Of a stretch of DNA of 58,822 nt, positions 27,115 to 36,169 are shown in pieces. Position 1 is the stretch's first letter; each line of letters starts with the position of its first letter. Made by a program: the position numbers and the translations under genes. This stretch comes from an uncultured Bacilli bacterium (lineage in GTDB: Bacteria; Bacillota_I; Bacilli_A; RF39; UBA660): the NCBI GenBank assembly GCA_944358375.1, contig CALVQT010000006.1, positions 1 to 58,822 on the forward strand, written 5' to 3'. Below the pieces are notes generated by a model, which saw only the letters and a list, made by a program, of their open reading frames with translations, had not been told where the DNA came from and did not search any database.

Positions 27115-27141
27115 AAAAAATCCCTCATAATAAATTATGAG
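27115..27141 (-). terminator. recR terminator overlapping the bofA ribosome site
   Basis: On the minus strand CTCATAAT and ATTATGAG form an eight-bp hairpin (27124-27141), followed by GGA and six T (27115-27120), a normal intrinsic terminator. The end of the 3' arm supplies the GAGGGA ribosome site of bofA and the T-run is its spacer, so the same bases can serve both genes. Confidence 0.8.
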
Positions 27142-27149
27142 AGTTATTT

Positions 27150-27746
27150 TTATGATATTACTTTTCTATCATCTAGTGCTTTGGTTATCATGAGTGGATC
27201 CAAATATTCAATTTCACTACCCATAGGTATACCATAAGATAGTCTTGATATTTTAACATTATATTTTTTTAATATTTTTTGAAGATATAAAGAAGTAATT
27301 TCTCCTTCGATTGATGGATTTAAAGCAATTATCACTTCTTCTATATTATCATCAATTCTTTTAAGTAAAGAAGTCATATTTAAATCTTCTGGGTTTATAC
27401 CATCAATTGGTGAAATTAAACCATTTAAAACATGATAATAGCCATCATATTTTTTTGTTTTATCAATGAAAAAAACATTTTTAGAGTCTTCTACTACACA
27501 CAATATTTTTTTATTTCTATCATTATCAGAGCATACATCACATATATTTTTATCTGTTATACATCCACACTTTTCACAATTTTTAATATTTTTTTTAAAA
27601 CTAATAATAGAATCGACTAATTTTTTTACTTCATCTTCATCTTCTTTATATAAAGCATATGCATATCTTTCAGCTGTTTTTTCGCCCACTCCTGGTAAAA
27701 TTGATAAATTATTAACTAAATCAATAAAACATTTTGGCAAAGCCAT
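27150..27746 (-). CDS. recR: Recombination protein RecR
   Basis: RecR works with RecO (and RecF) to load RecA at gaps. The 198-residue protein has the helix-hairpin-helix LPGVGEKTAERYAYAL, a four-cysteine zinc finger (CEKCGCITDKNICDVC), the Toprim domain (ILCVVEDSKNVFFI) and the Walker-like C-terminal SYGIPMGSEIEYLD. It is last in the tadA-dnaX-ybaB-recR cluster and ends at the hairpin described above. Confidence 0.98.
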   Translation of the reverse strand: MALPKCFIDLVNNLSILPGVGEKTAERYAYALYKEDEDEVKKLVDSIISFKKNIKNCEKCGCITDKNICDVCSDNDRNKKILCVVEDSKNVFFIDKTKKYDGYYHVLNGLISPIDGINPEDLNMTSLLKRIDDNIEEVIIALNPSIEGEITSLYLQKILKKYNVKISRLSYGIPMGSEIEYLDPLMITKALDDRKVIS

Positions 27747-27748
27747 AA

Positions 27749-28042
27749 TTATAAAAGGCCTCCTAAACCATTAGTATACTTTCCTAATTTATTATTTTTT
27801 TCATTTTTTATTTGAGTTAAAACATTATTTATTGCTACTAAAAGTATATCATTTAACATTTCAACATCTTCTAATATGTCCTTATTTTTTATTTCAATAT
27901 TTTTTATTTTATTACTACCATAAGCTTCTATTAAAATATTTTCATTCTCATACTTAAAAATAGTACTTTCTATTTCATTAGTAGTTTTTTCTAATTGTGA
28001 TTGTAATTTTTTAGCTTGTGCCATCATTGCTTGTATATTCAT
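27749..28042 (-). CDS. ybaB: YbaB/EbfC family nucleoid-associated protein
   Basis: Small DNA-binding protein of 97 residues, between dnaX and recR as in most bacteria. It begins MNIQAMMAQAKKLQSQLEK, the helical arm of the YbaB tweezer fold, with the central beta region and a closing GLGGLL tail. Its role at this conserved locus is still unclear in general. The stop is two bases from the recR start. Confidence 0.96.
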   Translation of the reverse strand: MNIQAMMAQAKKLQSQLEKTTNEIESTIFKYENENILIEAYGSNKIKNIEIKNKDILEDVEMLNDILLVAINNVLTQIKNEKNNKLGKYTNGLGGLL

Positions 28043-28051
28043 AAATCTCCT

Positions 28052-29680
28052 TTAAATAGTAGTATAATCACTACCAAATATATTTTCAACGCTGCTTTGC
28101 AGTTCAGTATTTTTTGTATTTATATTTTTTGTTTTCTTTTCTTTCATATATTCATACTTAATTCCAGCTTTTATATTTTCTATATATTTTTTCTTAATGC
28201 TAATCCACTCTTCTTCACTAACTGCAATAACAGTATATTTTTTATTATACAACATTTTTAAAAATTTTTCTATATTATCTATATTTTTATTAAATAATAA
28301 AACTTCAAAATTATTTTTAAAAGTAAATAATATATTAGTTTCTCCAACAACTTCTGGTATTGCCTTAATTAATAAATTGCATATAGCATTATATTCTTTG
28401 TTTGAAAGATATTCATTAATATTTTTATATTTATTAATAAATTCTTTTTTTAATTCTTTATTAGCACTATATAAAGCATTATTAATATTTATTTTTTTTA
28501 TTTCTTCAATTTCACATATGTAATCGTCACTGTCATTTTTTATAGATTTATTTAATTTTTTTTCTCTTATATTATTATTAGTTGAATCAAATAAAACATT
28601 TGTTTGCGTTTTTTTATTAAATAACAATGCCATTTTTAAAAAATATATTTCCAATAAGGTTTTAGAATTATTTGTTCTTTTCATTTCATATGATAATTCG
28701 AAAATTATATTACATAAAGATAATAGATCATTTACATCAATTTTATTAAACTTCAATAATTCTTTTTCATATTTTTTTTCAAAATAATTATTGGTTGTAT
28801 TAAATATTAATATGTTTCTTAATAATAATTCAAGTTTATTAACAATATTATTAAAATTTTTACCTTCCTGTGAATATATATTTATTTTATTTAATATTTC
28901 TTTAATATCAAAATTAACAATATTCACTAAAAGTTCAGATATTTCATTGTCATTTAATTCACCCAATAAATTATAAACTTGATCAACTGTAATATTAATA
29001 TTATTTAATGATAATATTTGATCCATTAAATTTATTGAGTCTCTTAGCCCACCATCACTTATTTTTGCAATTAAGTCAATTATATCATCATTTAATTTTT
29101 TTTGCTCATTTTTTAAAATATATTTTAATCTATTAGATATGCTTTTTTCATCAATTTTTTTAAAGTCAAATTTTTGACACCTAGATACAACAGTTATTGG
29201 TATTTTATTAAATTCTGTTGTTGCTAATATGAATATTACATAATTTGGAGGTTCTTCTAATGTTTTTAATAAAGCATTAAATGCACTTGTTGATAACATA
29301 TGAACTTCGTCAATAATATAAACTTTATATTTTAAATTAGAAGGCATATATTTCACATTATTTATTATTTCTCTTATTTCATCTACTCCATTGTTGCTTG
29401 CAGCATCCATTTCTATTATATCTATTTCATCAGATGATTTTTTAGTACAATTTTCACATTCTTCACATACATCATCAACAAAATTTAAGCAATTAACAGC
29501 TTTTGCAAATATTTTAGCAACGGTAGTTTTACCAGTTCCCCTTGGTCCACTAAATATGTACGCATGACCAATTTTATTATTAATAATACTATTTTTAATA
29601 ATTTTAATAATTACATCTTGACCAACCACATCAGAAAATTTAGTTGGTCTATATTTTCTATATAAAGATATGTATGACAT
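28052..29680 (-). CDS. dnaX: DNA polymerase III subunit tau (and possibly gamma), DnaX
   Basis: Clamp-loader ATPase, 542 residues. Walker A is GPRGTGKT (45-52), the zinc module is Cys64, 72, 75 and 78, Walker B/DEVH is VYIIDEVHMLS, and SRC follows in VVSRCQKF. The AAA and collar domains end near residue 365, then a low-complexity linker and a tau-type C-terminal domain follow. Codons 373-375 (GAA AAA AAA) form an A8 run in which a slip by one base in either direction gives a stop within a few codons, as in dnaX genes that make a short gamma form. The gene is followed by ybaB and recR. Confidence 0.97.
   Translation of the reverse strand: MSYISLYRKYRPTKFSDVVGQDVIIKIIKNSIINNKIGHAYIFSGPRGTGKTTVAKIFAKAVNCLNFVDDVCEECENCTKKSSDEIDIIEMDAASNNGVDEIREIINNVKYMPSNLKYKVYIIDEVHMLSTSAFNALLKTLEEPPNYVIFILATTEFNKIPITVVSRCQKFDFKKIDEKSISNRLKYILKNEQKKLNDDIIDLIAKISDGGLRDSINLMDQILSLNNINITVDQVYNLLGELNDNEISELLVNIVNFDIKEILNKINIYSQEGKNFNNIVNKLELLLRNILIFNTTNNYFEKKYEKELLKFNKIDVNDLLSLCNIIFELSYEMKRTNNSKTLLEIYFLKMALLFNKKTQTNVLFDSTNNNIREKKLNKSIKNDSDDYICEIEEIKKININNALYSANKELKKEFINKYKNINEYLSNKEYNAICNLLIKAIPEVVGETNILFTFKNNFEVLLFNKNIDNIEKFLKMLYNKKYTVIAVSEEEWISIKKKYIENIKAGIKYEYMKEKKTKNINTKNTELQSSVENIFGSDYTTI
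28556..28564 (-). other. A8 slippery run in dnaX, candidate programmed frameshift or transcript slippage site
   Basis: On the minus strand the sequence is G, eight A, then TTAAATAA. Zero frame reads GAA AAA AAA TTA. One extra A (or -1 slip) reads ATT AAA TAA, and one fewer reads AAT TAA. Both stop at once, giving a product of about 375-377 residues that ends right after the collar domain. Confidence 0.5.
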
Positions 29681-29722
29681 AATTCCTCCTAATTAAATTA
29701 TAACAAAATTATTATTTTTTAA

Positions 29723-30130
29723 CTATCTTTTATTAATAAAAAAATTTGATAATTCCTTACTAAAATCTATATATTCATAGCATTCCATTTTTTTATAAAT
29801 TGCAGTATTATTTATGTTTTTATTTTTATTTAATATATAATATATATTTTTTATTCTTGCTTCGTTTATAACTTCTTTACACATATTACATGGATATAAG
29901 GAAACATATAATTCACAATCATTCAAATTATATGTTTTTAATTTTTTAGCCGCTTTTTGTATTGCTAATATTTCCGCATGAGCAAAAGGATTATTTTTTT
30001 TATTTTTTTTATTGTAAGCACTTGCAATAATTTTTTTATTTTTTACTATTATGCAAGAGACGGGTACATCATTGTTTTTTAGTGCTTTTTTATTTAATTT
30101 TTTCATTTTTTTTATTATTTTATTTTTCAT
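29723..30130 (-). CDS. tadA: tRNA(adenine34) deaminase TadA
   Basis: TadA converts A34 to inosine in tRNA(Arg) ACG. The deaminase zinc motifs are FAHAEILAI (His and catalytic Glu) and YPCNMCKEV (two Cys). The start is taken at the ATG at 30130 (MKNKIIKKM), with GAGGA just upstream. The frame is open eight codons further, but those bases form the end of the SRP RNA terminator. It is Lys-rich (a frequent KK pattern), as expected in this genome. It lies between the SRP RNA and dnaX, whereas in Bacillus the RNA lies between tadA and dnaX. Confidence 0.93.
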   Translation of the reverse strand: MKNKIIKKMKKLNKKALKNNDVPVSCIIVKNKKIIASAYNKKNKKNNPFAHAEILAIQKAAKKLKTYNLNDCELYVSLYPCNMCKEVINEARIKNIYYILNKNKNINNTAIYKKMECYEYIDFSKELSNFFINKR

Positions 30131-30146
30131 TTTTTCCTCAAAAAAA

Positions 30147-30220
30147 GTGCACACGAGAACAAATTTTAAGGCTGCTATTTTCCAATCCTGACCTGATTCA
30201 ATTTATTTTCGTTGCACAAC
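30147..30220 (-). ncRNA. ffs: Signal recognition particle RNA, small bacterial type
   Basis: On the minus strand 30160-30200 contains the SRP domain IV signature: TCAGGTCAGG, then GGAAAATAGCAGCC, corresponding to the GGTCAGG...GGAA...AGCAGCC loops that bind Ffh. The ends pair (GTGCA and ACGA with TCGT and TGCAC) to close a rod of about 75 bases, and a T-run follows as terminator. It is a minimal 4.5S-like form without an Alu domain, unlike the roughly 270-base Bacillus scRNA. It sits beside dnaX/tadA, the usual Firmicute location. Exact ends are estimated. Confidence 0.88.
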
Positions 30221-30225
30221 TATAT

Positions 30226-30252
30226 ATTATAAAAAAATATAACAAATTGCAA
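30226..30252 (-). promoter_or_regulatory. Promoter of the SRP RNA
   Basis: TTGCAA (30247-30252) and a perfect TATAAT (30226-30231) on the minus strand, with a slightly short 15-bp spacer. The predicted start is at the first base of the closing stem. Confidence 0.6.
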
Positions 30253-30286
30253 CTATTTTTTAATTTTTAAAGTATATATATAATAA

Positions 30287-30302
30287 TGTTTCACGTGGAA
30301 CA
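30287..30302. promoter_or_regulatory. parS: parS site 1
   Basis: TGTTTCACGTGGAACA; its reverse complement TGTTCCACGTGAAACA is the classic Bacillus parS sequence bound by ParB/Spo0J. Confidence 0.93.
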
Positions 30303-30331
30303 TTATTATTGCCTTTTTTTCTATCAATTTT

Positions 30332-30345
30332 ATTTCCCGGGAAAT
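30332..30345. promoter_or_regulatory. Noc-binding sequence (NBS) 1
   Basis: ATTTCCCGGGAAAT, a perfect 14-bp palindrome identical to the published Bacillus subtilis Noc-binding consensus. G+C triplets like this are very rare in this genome. Confidence 0.88.
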
Positions 30346-30381
30346 ATTTTTTGTACTTATTATATAATATTATATTATTTA

Positions 30382-30397
30382 TGTTTCACGTGGAACA
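30382..30397. promoter_or_regulatory. parS: parS site 2
   Basis: Exact second copy of TGTTTCACGTGGAACA, 95 bp after the first. Confidence 0.93.
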
Positions 30398-30426
30398 TTA
30401 TTATTACCTTTTTTTCTATCAATTTT

Positions 30427-30440
30427 ATTTCCCGGGAAAT
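30427..30440. promoter_or_regulatory. Noc-binding sequence (NBS) 2
   Basis: Exact second copy of ATTTCCCGGGAAAT, 95 bp after the first. Confidence 0.88.
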
Positions 30441-30475
30441 ATTTTTGTACTTATTATATATTATTATATTATTTA

Positions 30476-30491
30476 TGTTTCACGTGGAACA
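30476..30491. promoter_or_regulatory. parS: parS site 3
   Basis: Third exact copy of TGTTTCACGTGGAACA, 94 bp after the second. No Noc site follows it. Confidence 0.93.
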
Positions 30492-30540
30492 TTATTATTG
30501 TATTTTTATTTGTAATATTTTTAAAAAATTAATATAAAAA

Positions 30541-30566
30541 AGAAAACAATATATTAATTGTTTTCT
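30541..30566 (-). terminator. Terminator of gyrA
   Basis: A perfect 10-bp stem AGAAAACAAT/ATTGTTTTCT with a six-base loop overlapping the gyrA stop, followed on the minus strand by a T-run. Confidence 0.85.
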
Positions 30567-33040
30567 AATTGATTTGATTCTTGCTCTTCTTCTTTGTCAA
30601 CGATAGAAATAGCAGCAACCTTATTTTCATCTTTAAGATTAATTAATTTAACTCCTTTAGTAACTCTACCCATTTGAGAAATAGAATTAACATCCATTCT
30701 TATAATGATACCATTAGCAGTTATTACCATTAAATCCTTTTCATTATCTGTTGATTTAAATCCTACAACTTTACCATTTTTTTCAGATAAATTAATTGTT
30801 TTAACTCCTTTACTTCCACGTTTAGTTTCTCTATATTCTTCTATTGGAGTTTTTTTACCATAACCATTTTCTGTAACAACTAATAATAATTTTCCAGGTT
30901 CTGATATTTCAGTACCAACACATATATCTCTATTTAAATTTATACCTCTAACACCAGATGCTGTTCTTCCCATAATTCTAATTTCATTTTCATCAAATCG
31001 AACCATTCTACCATTTGAAGAACACATAAGCACCTTACTATCTCCATTTGTCAATTTAACTGATATTAATTCATCATCATCTTTTAATGTTATCGCAATC
31101 TTTCCAGTTTGACGTATATTTATAAATTCTTCAAATTTAGTTCTTTTTATTAAACCATTTTTAGTACTTAAAAGCAAACATTTGTTTATATCGCTGTTGT
31201 TTACTTTAAGCATAGTATTAACTTTTTCATCTTTATCTAATTGTAATAAATTAATTATTGGTAAACCTTTACCAGTTCTAGAATATTCTGGAATATTATA
31301 TCCTTTTAATCTATATACTTTACCTTTGTTTGTAAAAAATAATATATAATCATGTGTATTTACAGATAATAAATGTTCAACATAATCCTCTTCTGTTGTT
31401 GTTATTCCTTTAATTCCAACTCCTCCTCTATGTTGAGATTTATACAAATTTTTTGCAATTCTTTTTATATAATTTTTATTTGTTAATGTAATCATTACAT
31501 CTTCTTGAGGAATTAAAGCTTCATCTTCAATATAATCAACAGCTGTCATATCAATAGTAGTTCTTCTCTTATCACTAAATTTATTTTTTATTTCTAACAT
31601 TTCTTTCTTGATTATATCTAATACTTTTTGTTCAGAAGCAAGTATAGATTTTAATTCATCAATTTCTTTTAATAATTCAGAAAGTTCTAATTCAATTTTT
31701 TCTCTTTCTAAACCTGTTAATCTTCTCAATTTTAATTCTAGAATAGCTTCTGCTTGTATTAAATCAAGTCCAAATCTAGAAATTAAATTATTTTTAGCTA
31801 CATCATCTGTTTTAGCAGCTTTGATAATTCTAATAACTTCATCAATATGATCTTGAGCTATTTTATAACCATTTAATATATGAACCCTTTTTTCATCCTT
31901 TGCTAAATCAAATCTAGTTCTTCTAATTATTACTACTTTTTGATGATTAATATATTTAGAAATTATATCTTTTAATCCCAATGTTTTAGGAGTTAATCCA
32001 TCTAACATTAAAAATATAATTCCATAATTAACTTGAAATGAAGTATGTTTATATAAATTATTTAAAACTACTTGTGGATTTGCATCTCTTTTAAGGGTAA
32101 TTGTTATTTTTAATCCATTTTTTAAATCTGTATGATAATCTGAAATTCCTTCTATTATTTTATTATGGACTAATTCACCTACTTTAGTTTTTAATTCCAT
32201 AGTATTAACGCCATATGGAACCTCTGTTATTACTATATTATTATGACCATTTGATTCTTCAATTGTTGCTCTACTTCTAATAGTAATACTACCTCTTCCA
32301 GTATCATATGCTTTTTTTATACCTGAATTTCCTAATATTATTCCACCAGTTGGAAAATCAGGTCCTTTTATATATTCCATTAATCCAAGTGTATCTATCT
32401 CCGGATTATCAATATAAGCAATACATCCATCAATTACTTCTCCTAAATTATGAGGTGGAATATTTGTTGCCATACCTACTGCAATTCCAAGAGAACCATT
32501 TACTAATATATTTGGAAACCTAGATGGTAAAACTTTTGGTTCTTTTCTTGTAACATCAAAATTATCAGACATATCGACAGTATCTTTGTTTATATCCCTT
32601 AATAATTCTAACGAAATTTTTGATAATCTTGCTTCTGTATAACGATAAGCTGCAGCCCCGTCCCCTTCTATATTACCAAAATTTCCATGACCATCTATTA
32701 ACATATATCTTTGATTGAAATCTTGTGCTAAACGAACCATTGCCTCATAAATTGAACTATCACCATGTGGATGATAATGACCCATTACATTACCAACAGT
32801 TGTAGCTGATTTTCTATGAGGTTTATCTGGTGTGTTTCCTTCTTCATACATTGACCATAATATTCTTCTATGAACAGGTTTTAAACCGTCCCTTAAATCT
32901 GGAATGGCACGTGAAGTAATAACACTCATTGAATAATCTAAAAAAGAACTTTTTACTTCTTCTACTATATTATTTACATCATGACTATCTCTTTCATGAA
33001 AACTACCACTATACTCATCATTAATATTTTCTTCTTCCAT
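30554..33040 (-). CDS. gyrA: DNA gyrase subunit A
   Basis: Breakage-reunion subunit of gyrase, 828 residues. The N-terminal domain shows RAIPDLRDGLKPVHRRILW, the quinolone region HPHGDSSIYEAMVRLAQ (Ser and Glu at the usual sites, so no resistance change visible), and AAYRYTEARL with the catalytic Tyr. The C-terminal half has the six-bladed beta-pinwheel, including a GyrA box (QHRGGVGIKG) that marks gyrase rather than topoisomerase IV. It follows gyrB by nine bases in the dnaN-comK-recF-gyrB-gyrA run. Confidence 0.98.
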   Translation of the reverse strand: MEEENINDEYSGSFHERDSHDVNNIVEEVKSSFLDYSMSVITSRAIPDLRDGLKPVHRRILWSMYEEGNTPDKPHRKSATTVGNVMGHYHPHGDSSIYEAMVRLAQDFNQRYMLIDGHGNFGNIEGDGAAAYRYTEARLSKISLELLRDINKDTVDMSDNFDVTRKEPKVLPSRFPNILVNGSLGIAVGMATNIPPHNLGEVIDGCIAYIDNPEIDTLGLMEYIKGPDFPTGGIILGNSGIKKAYDTGRGSITIRSRATIEESNGHNNIVITEVPYGVNTMELKTKVGELVHNKIIEGISDYHTDLKNGLKITITLKRDANPQVVLNNLYKHTSFQVNYGIIFLMLDGLTPKTLGLKDIISKYINHQKVVIIRRTRFDLAKDEKRVHILNGYKIAQDHIDEVIRIIKAAKTDDVAKNNLISRFGLDLIQAEAILELKLRRLTGLEREKIELELSELLKEIDELKSILASEQKVLDIIKKEMLEIKNKFSDKRRTTIDMTAVDYIEDEALIPQEDVMITLTNKNYIKRIAKNLYKSQHRGGVGIKGITTTEEDYVEHLLSVNTHDYILFFTNKGKVYRLKGYNIPEYSRTGKGLPIINLLQLDKDEKVNTMLKVNNSDINKCLLLSTKNGLIKRTKFEEFINIRQTGKIAITLKDDDELISVKLTNGDSKVLMCSSNGRMVRFDENEIRIMGRTASGVRGINLNRDICVGTEISEPGKLLLVVTENGYGKKTPIEEYRETKRGSKGVKTINLSEKNGKVVGFKSTDNEKDLMVITANGIIIRMDVNSISQMGRVTKGVKLINLKDENKVAAISIVDKEEEQESNQLENN

Positions 33041-33049
33041 ATAAACCTC

Positions 33050-34969
33050 CTATATATCTAAATTTTCTACAAATTCAGCATTTTGTTCTATGAATGCCTT
33101 CCTTGGCTCTACATCATCACCCATTAATTTTTCAAATATTGCATCTGCCATAACACAATCATCAACTGTTATTTTTCTTAGGACTCTTTTATTTATATCC
33201 ATTGTTGTTTCATTTAATTCTTCAGCATCCATTTCACCTAAACCTTTCATACGTGCAATTTCTGCTTTTGCTCTTACATTTTCTGGTAAAGAAGCTAAAT
33301 ATTCATCTTTTTCTTTTTTATCCAATGCATATTTTCTAGTTTTTCCATGCATAATTCTAAACAATGGAGGTTGTGCTGCATAAACATGTCCAGCTTGAAC
33401 AATAGGCTTAAAAAATCTATAAAATAATGTTAATAATAATACTCTAATATGTGCACCATCTACATCTGCATCAGTCATTATAATTATTTTATCATACCTT
33501 AATTTACTTAAGTCAAAATATTCACCAATTCCAGTACCAAAAGCAGTAATAATTGACTTAATTTCTTCATTTCCTAGTGCCTTATCTAATCTAGCTTTTT
33601 CAACATTTAATATTTTACCTCTTAAAGGCAATATTGCTTGTGTCATCGAATCTCTACCCTTTTTAGCAGATCCACCGGCAGAATCTCCCTCGACTATAAA
33701 TATTTCAGATATAGTTGGATCTTTACTTTTACAATCAGATAGTTTTCCAAATGAATTTGTTATTGTTAAATCACTTTTTCTAGTCGCTTCTCTTGCTCTT
33801 TTAGCAGCCATTATTGCATTTCTTGCTAATATTGACTTTTTAATTATTATTTTTGCTGTATCTGGATTTTCTAATAGAAATTGTTCGAATCCTTCTGAAA
33901 ATACGCTATCCGCAAGATTTTTAACTTCTGAATTTCCTAATCTTCCCTTAGTTTGACCTTCAAATTGAGGATTTGGATGCTTACATGAAATAATCATTGT
34001 AATTCCTTCTTTTACATCGTCCTCTTTTAAATTTTCATCTTTATCTTTTAATAAATTGTTTTTTCTTGCATAAGAATTGACAACTCTAACTAAAGCTCTT
34101 TTAACACCATCTTCATGAGTACCCCCATCATGTGTATTAATGTTATTAACAAATGAATAAATATTATCATTATAACCTGAATTGTATTGTAATGCTACTT
34201 CGAATATTATTCCATTTTTTTCACCAAATAAATGAATAATATTATCATGTAAAACTGTTTTTCCTTGATTTATAAATTTAACATATTCACTAATTCCACC
34301 TTCATATAAAAATATATCTCCCTGTGTATCTTCTTCATCTCTATCATCTCTTAGTGTTAATCTTAATCCTTTATTTAAAAAAGCTAATTCACGTGTTCTA
34401 GTTTTTAATATTTCATAATTATATATATCAGTATCAAATATTTCAGGATCTGGTTTAAATGAAACAGTAGTTCCTGTTCTATTTTGTTCACAAGTTCCTA
34501 TTTCAACTAATTTTTGAACAGTTTTTCCACCATTTTCAAATTTTGTTTCATATATTTTGCCATCTTTATAAACTGTAACTGTTACCCATTTAGAAAGTGC
34601 ATTAACAACAGAAGCTCCAACACCATGTAAACCACCAGATACTTTATATCCACTACCACCAAATTTTCCACCAGCATGTAATACTGTATATACAGTTTCA
34701 ACTGTAGAAATTCCAGTTTGAGGGTGTATCCCAACAGGAATACCTCTACCATTATCCTTAACGGTAATAGAATTATCTTTATTAATGACTATTTCTATAT
34801 TATTACAATAACCTGCTAAAGCTTCATCAATTGAATTATCTACAATTTCCCAAACTAGATGATGCAATCCTTTCACATCAGTAGTACCAATGTACATTCC
34901 TGGTCTTTTTCTAACAGCCTCTAATCCTTCTAACACTTGTATTTCTTTTACTCCATACTCATCATTCAT
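33050..34969 (-). CDS. gyrB: DNA gyrase subunit B
   Basis: ATPase subunit of gyrase, about 639 residues. The GHKL ATPase part shows [26 protein letters not shown] and [14 protein letters not shown], and the Toprim part [14 protein letters not shown] and [10 protein letters not shown] take the ATG at 34969 (MNDEYGVKE), which has AGAGGG nine bases upstream. The in-frame ATG six codons earlier lies inside the end of recF. No insertion as in proteobacterial GyrB is seen, as expected for a Firmicute. Confidence 0.97.
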   Translation of the reverse strand: MNDEYGVKEIQVLEGLEAVRKRPGMYIGTTDVKGLHHLVWEIVDNSIDEALAGYCNNIEIVINKDNSITVKDNGRGIPVGIHPQTGISTVETVYTVLHAGGKFGGSGYKVSGGLHGVGASVVNALSKWVTVTVYKDGKIYETKFENGGKTVQKLVEIGTCEQNRTGTTVSFKPDPEIFDTDIYNYEILKTRTRELAFLNKGLRLTLRDDRDEEDTQGDIFLYEGGISEYVKFINQGKTVLHDNIIHLFGEKNGIIFEVALQYNSGYNDNIYSFVNNINTHDGGTHEDGVKRALVRVVNSYARKNNLLKDKDENLKEDDVKEGITMIISCKHPNPQFEGQTKGRLGNSEVKNLADSVFSEGFEQFLLENPDTAKIIIKKSILARNAIMAAKRAREATRKSDLTITNSFGKLSDCKSKDPTISEIFIVEGDSAGGSAKKGRDSMTQAILPLRGKILNVEKARLDKALGNEEIKSIITAFGTGIGEYFDLSKLRYDKIIIMTDADVDGAHIRVLLLTLFYRFFKPIVQAGHVYAAQPPLFRIMHGKTRKYALDKKEKDEYLASLPENVRAKAEIARMKGLGEMDAEELNETTMDINKRVLRKITVDDCVMADAIFEKLMGDDVEPRKAFIEQNAEFVENLDI

Positions 34970-34973
34970 CTTC

Positions 34974-36053
34974 TCACACCCTCTCATCTAAATTATATAT
35001 TTTGGCTTTTTTTATAATATTTTTGTTAATATTTTTTAAATCAGTTGTAGTAATAAATATTTGCATATTTTTATTTAATGATTTGAATATATTATTTCTA
35101 TTTTTTTCATCTAATTCACTAAATAAATCATCAAGTAACAATATTGGTTTTATTTCATAATTATTAATAAATATTTCAACTTCTGATAATTTCATAGCTA
35201 AAATTATTAATTTTTGCAATCCTTGAGAACTAAATTCTTTTGCATTAAATCCACTATGTATAAATTCATAATCATCTCTATGAATTCCAAAAGAAGTCAT
35301 TCCTATATTTATTTCTTTTTTTCTATTTTTTTTGAGCAATTTAATTATTTTTTCTTTATCATTAATAGAATAATCTGAAATATATTCTATTTTCAAATTA
35401 TTATTTTTAACATATTTACTGAAAATATTATTAATATTTTTATTAATATTTTCAATATATTTTTTTCTATAATAGTAAATTTTTAAACCTTCTTCGACTA
35501 TTTTTTCATCAAGAATATCTAAATATCTAATATCTAATGTATTATTAACAAGTAATTTTTTTAAGTAATCATTTTTATTTTTAATCAACAAATTATAATT
35601 ATTTAAAAAATAAATATATTCTTTATGAAGTTGAGATATTTGAATATTTAAATAATTTCTTCTAATAGTCGGTGAAGACTTAATTAATTTTAATTCGTCC
35701 GGTGTTAATAAAATTACTCTATATTGCGATATAAATGTACTTAATTTTTTTTGAGGTTTAGAATTTATCTTTGTTTTTTTTCCATTTTTATCTAAAAAAA
35801 CTTCTAAATTTTTTTTAATTCCATAATCAAAATAATTTATTTTTAATCTAAAATAATTTTCATTTGATTTAATAATTGATAATTCATTATTAGTTTTAAA
35901 AGATTTTGCTAAACTACCTAAATAAATTGCTTCTATTATAGATGTTTTACCTATTCCATTTTTTCCTATAATAATGTTTAAATTTGAAAAATTATCAAAA
36001 ATTTTCTTTTCATAATTTCTAAAATTATTTAGTTCTATTTTGGTAATATTCAT
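34974..36053 (-). CDS. recF: DNA replication and repair protein RecF
   Basis: SMC-like ATPase that helps load RecA at gaps with RecO and RecR. Walker A is [12 protein letters not shown] near residue 34, the ABC signature region appears as FSSQGLQKL, and Walker B as [14 protein letters not shown]. The likely start is the ATG at 36053 ([14 protein letters not shown]), with GAGG six bases upstream. An ATG four codons earlier is also open and has AGGGG before it. It sits between comK and gyrB. Confidence 0.96.
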   Translation of the reverse strand: MNITKIELNNFRNYEKKIFDNFSNLNIIIGKNGIGKTSIIEAIYLGSLAKSFKTNNELSIIKSNENYFRLKINYFDYGIKKNLEVFLDKNGKKTKINSKPQKKLSTFISQYRVILLTPDELKLIKSSPTIRRNYLNIQISQLHKEYIYFLNNYNLLIKNKNDYLKKLLVNNTLDIRYLDILDEKIVEEGLKIYYYRKKYIENINKNINNIFSKYVKNNNLKIEYISDYSINDKEKIIKLLKKNRKKEINIGMTSFGIHRDDYEFIHSGFNAKEFSSQGLQKLIILAMKLSEVEIFINNYEIKPILLLDDLFSELDEKNRNNIFKSLNKNMQIFITTTDLKNINKNIIKKAKIYNLDERV

Positions 36054-36120
36054 TTTAAACCTCATAAATCCCCTTTTTTTAAATTTTTATATTTAAGCAG
36101 TACACCTACTCACCAATAAG

Positions 36121-36129
36121 ATTATATCA
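36121..36129 (-). promoter_or_regulatory. Extended -10 promoter upstream of recF
   Basis: TGATATAAT on the minus strand between the comK terminator and recF, suggesting recF-gyrB-gyrA is transcribed separately from comK. Confidence 0.5.
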
Positions 36130-36142
36130 CAAAAATGATAAT

Positions 36143-36169
36143 AAAAAAAGATAATTTAATTATTATCTT
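36143..36169 (-). terminator. Terminator of comK
   Basis: Stem AAGATAAT/ATTATCTT (36148-36155, 36162-36169) followed on the minus strand by a T-run, overlapping the comK stop. Confidence 0.7.

Larger units (their letters stand above)
30287..30491. repeat. Alternating parS / Noc-site array in about 95-bp tandem units
   Basis: The intergenic region between the 3' end of gyrA and the SRP RNA contains two near-identical direct repeats of about 95 bp plus a final partial unit. Each unit has one parS palindrome and one ATTTCCCGGGAAAT palindrome, with centres 44 bp apart. No gene is present; the open frames across it are repeat artefacts. Confidence 0.9.

Noticed and set aside
30287..30491. CRISPR array
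   Set aside because: Only two full 95-bp units whose whole length is repeated, without variable spacers, and no cas genes nearby.
30286..30537. Open frames across the parS/Noc array (83 and 68 codons)
   Set aside because: They repeat FHVEHYY-type peptides because the DNA repeats. They have no ribosome site and are explained by the parS palindromes.
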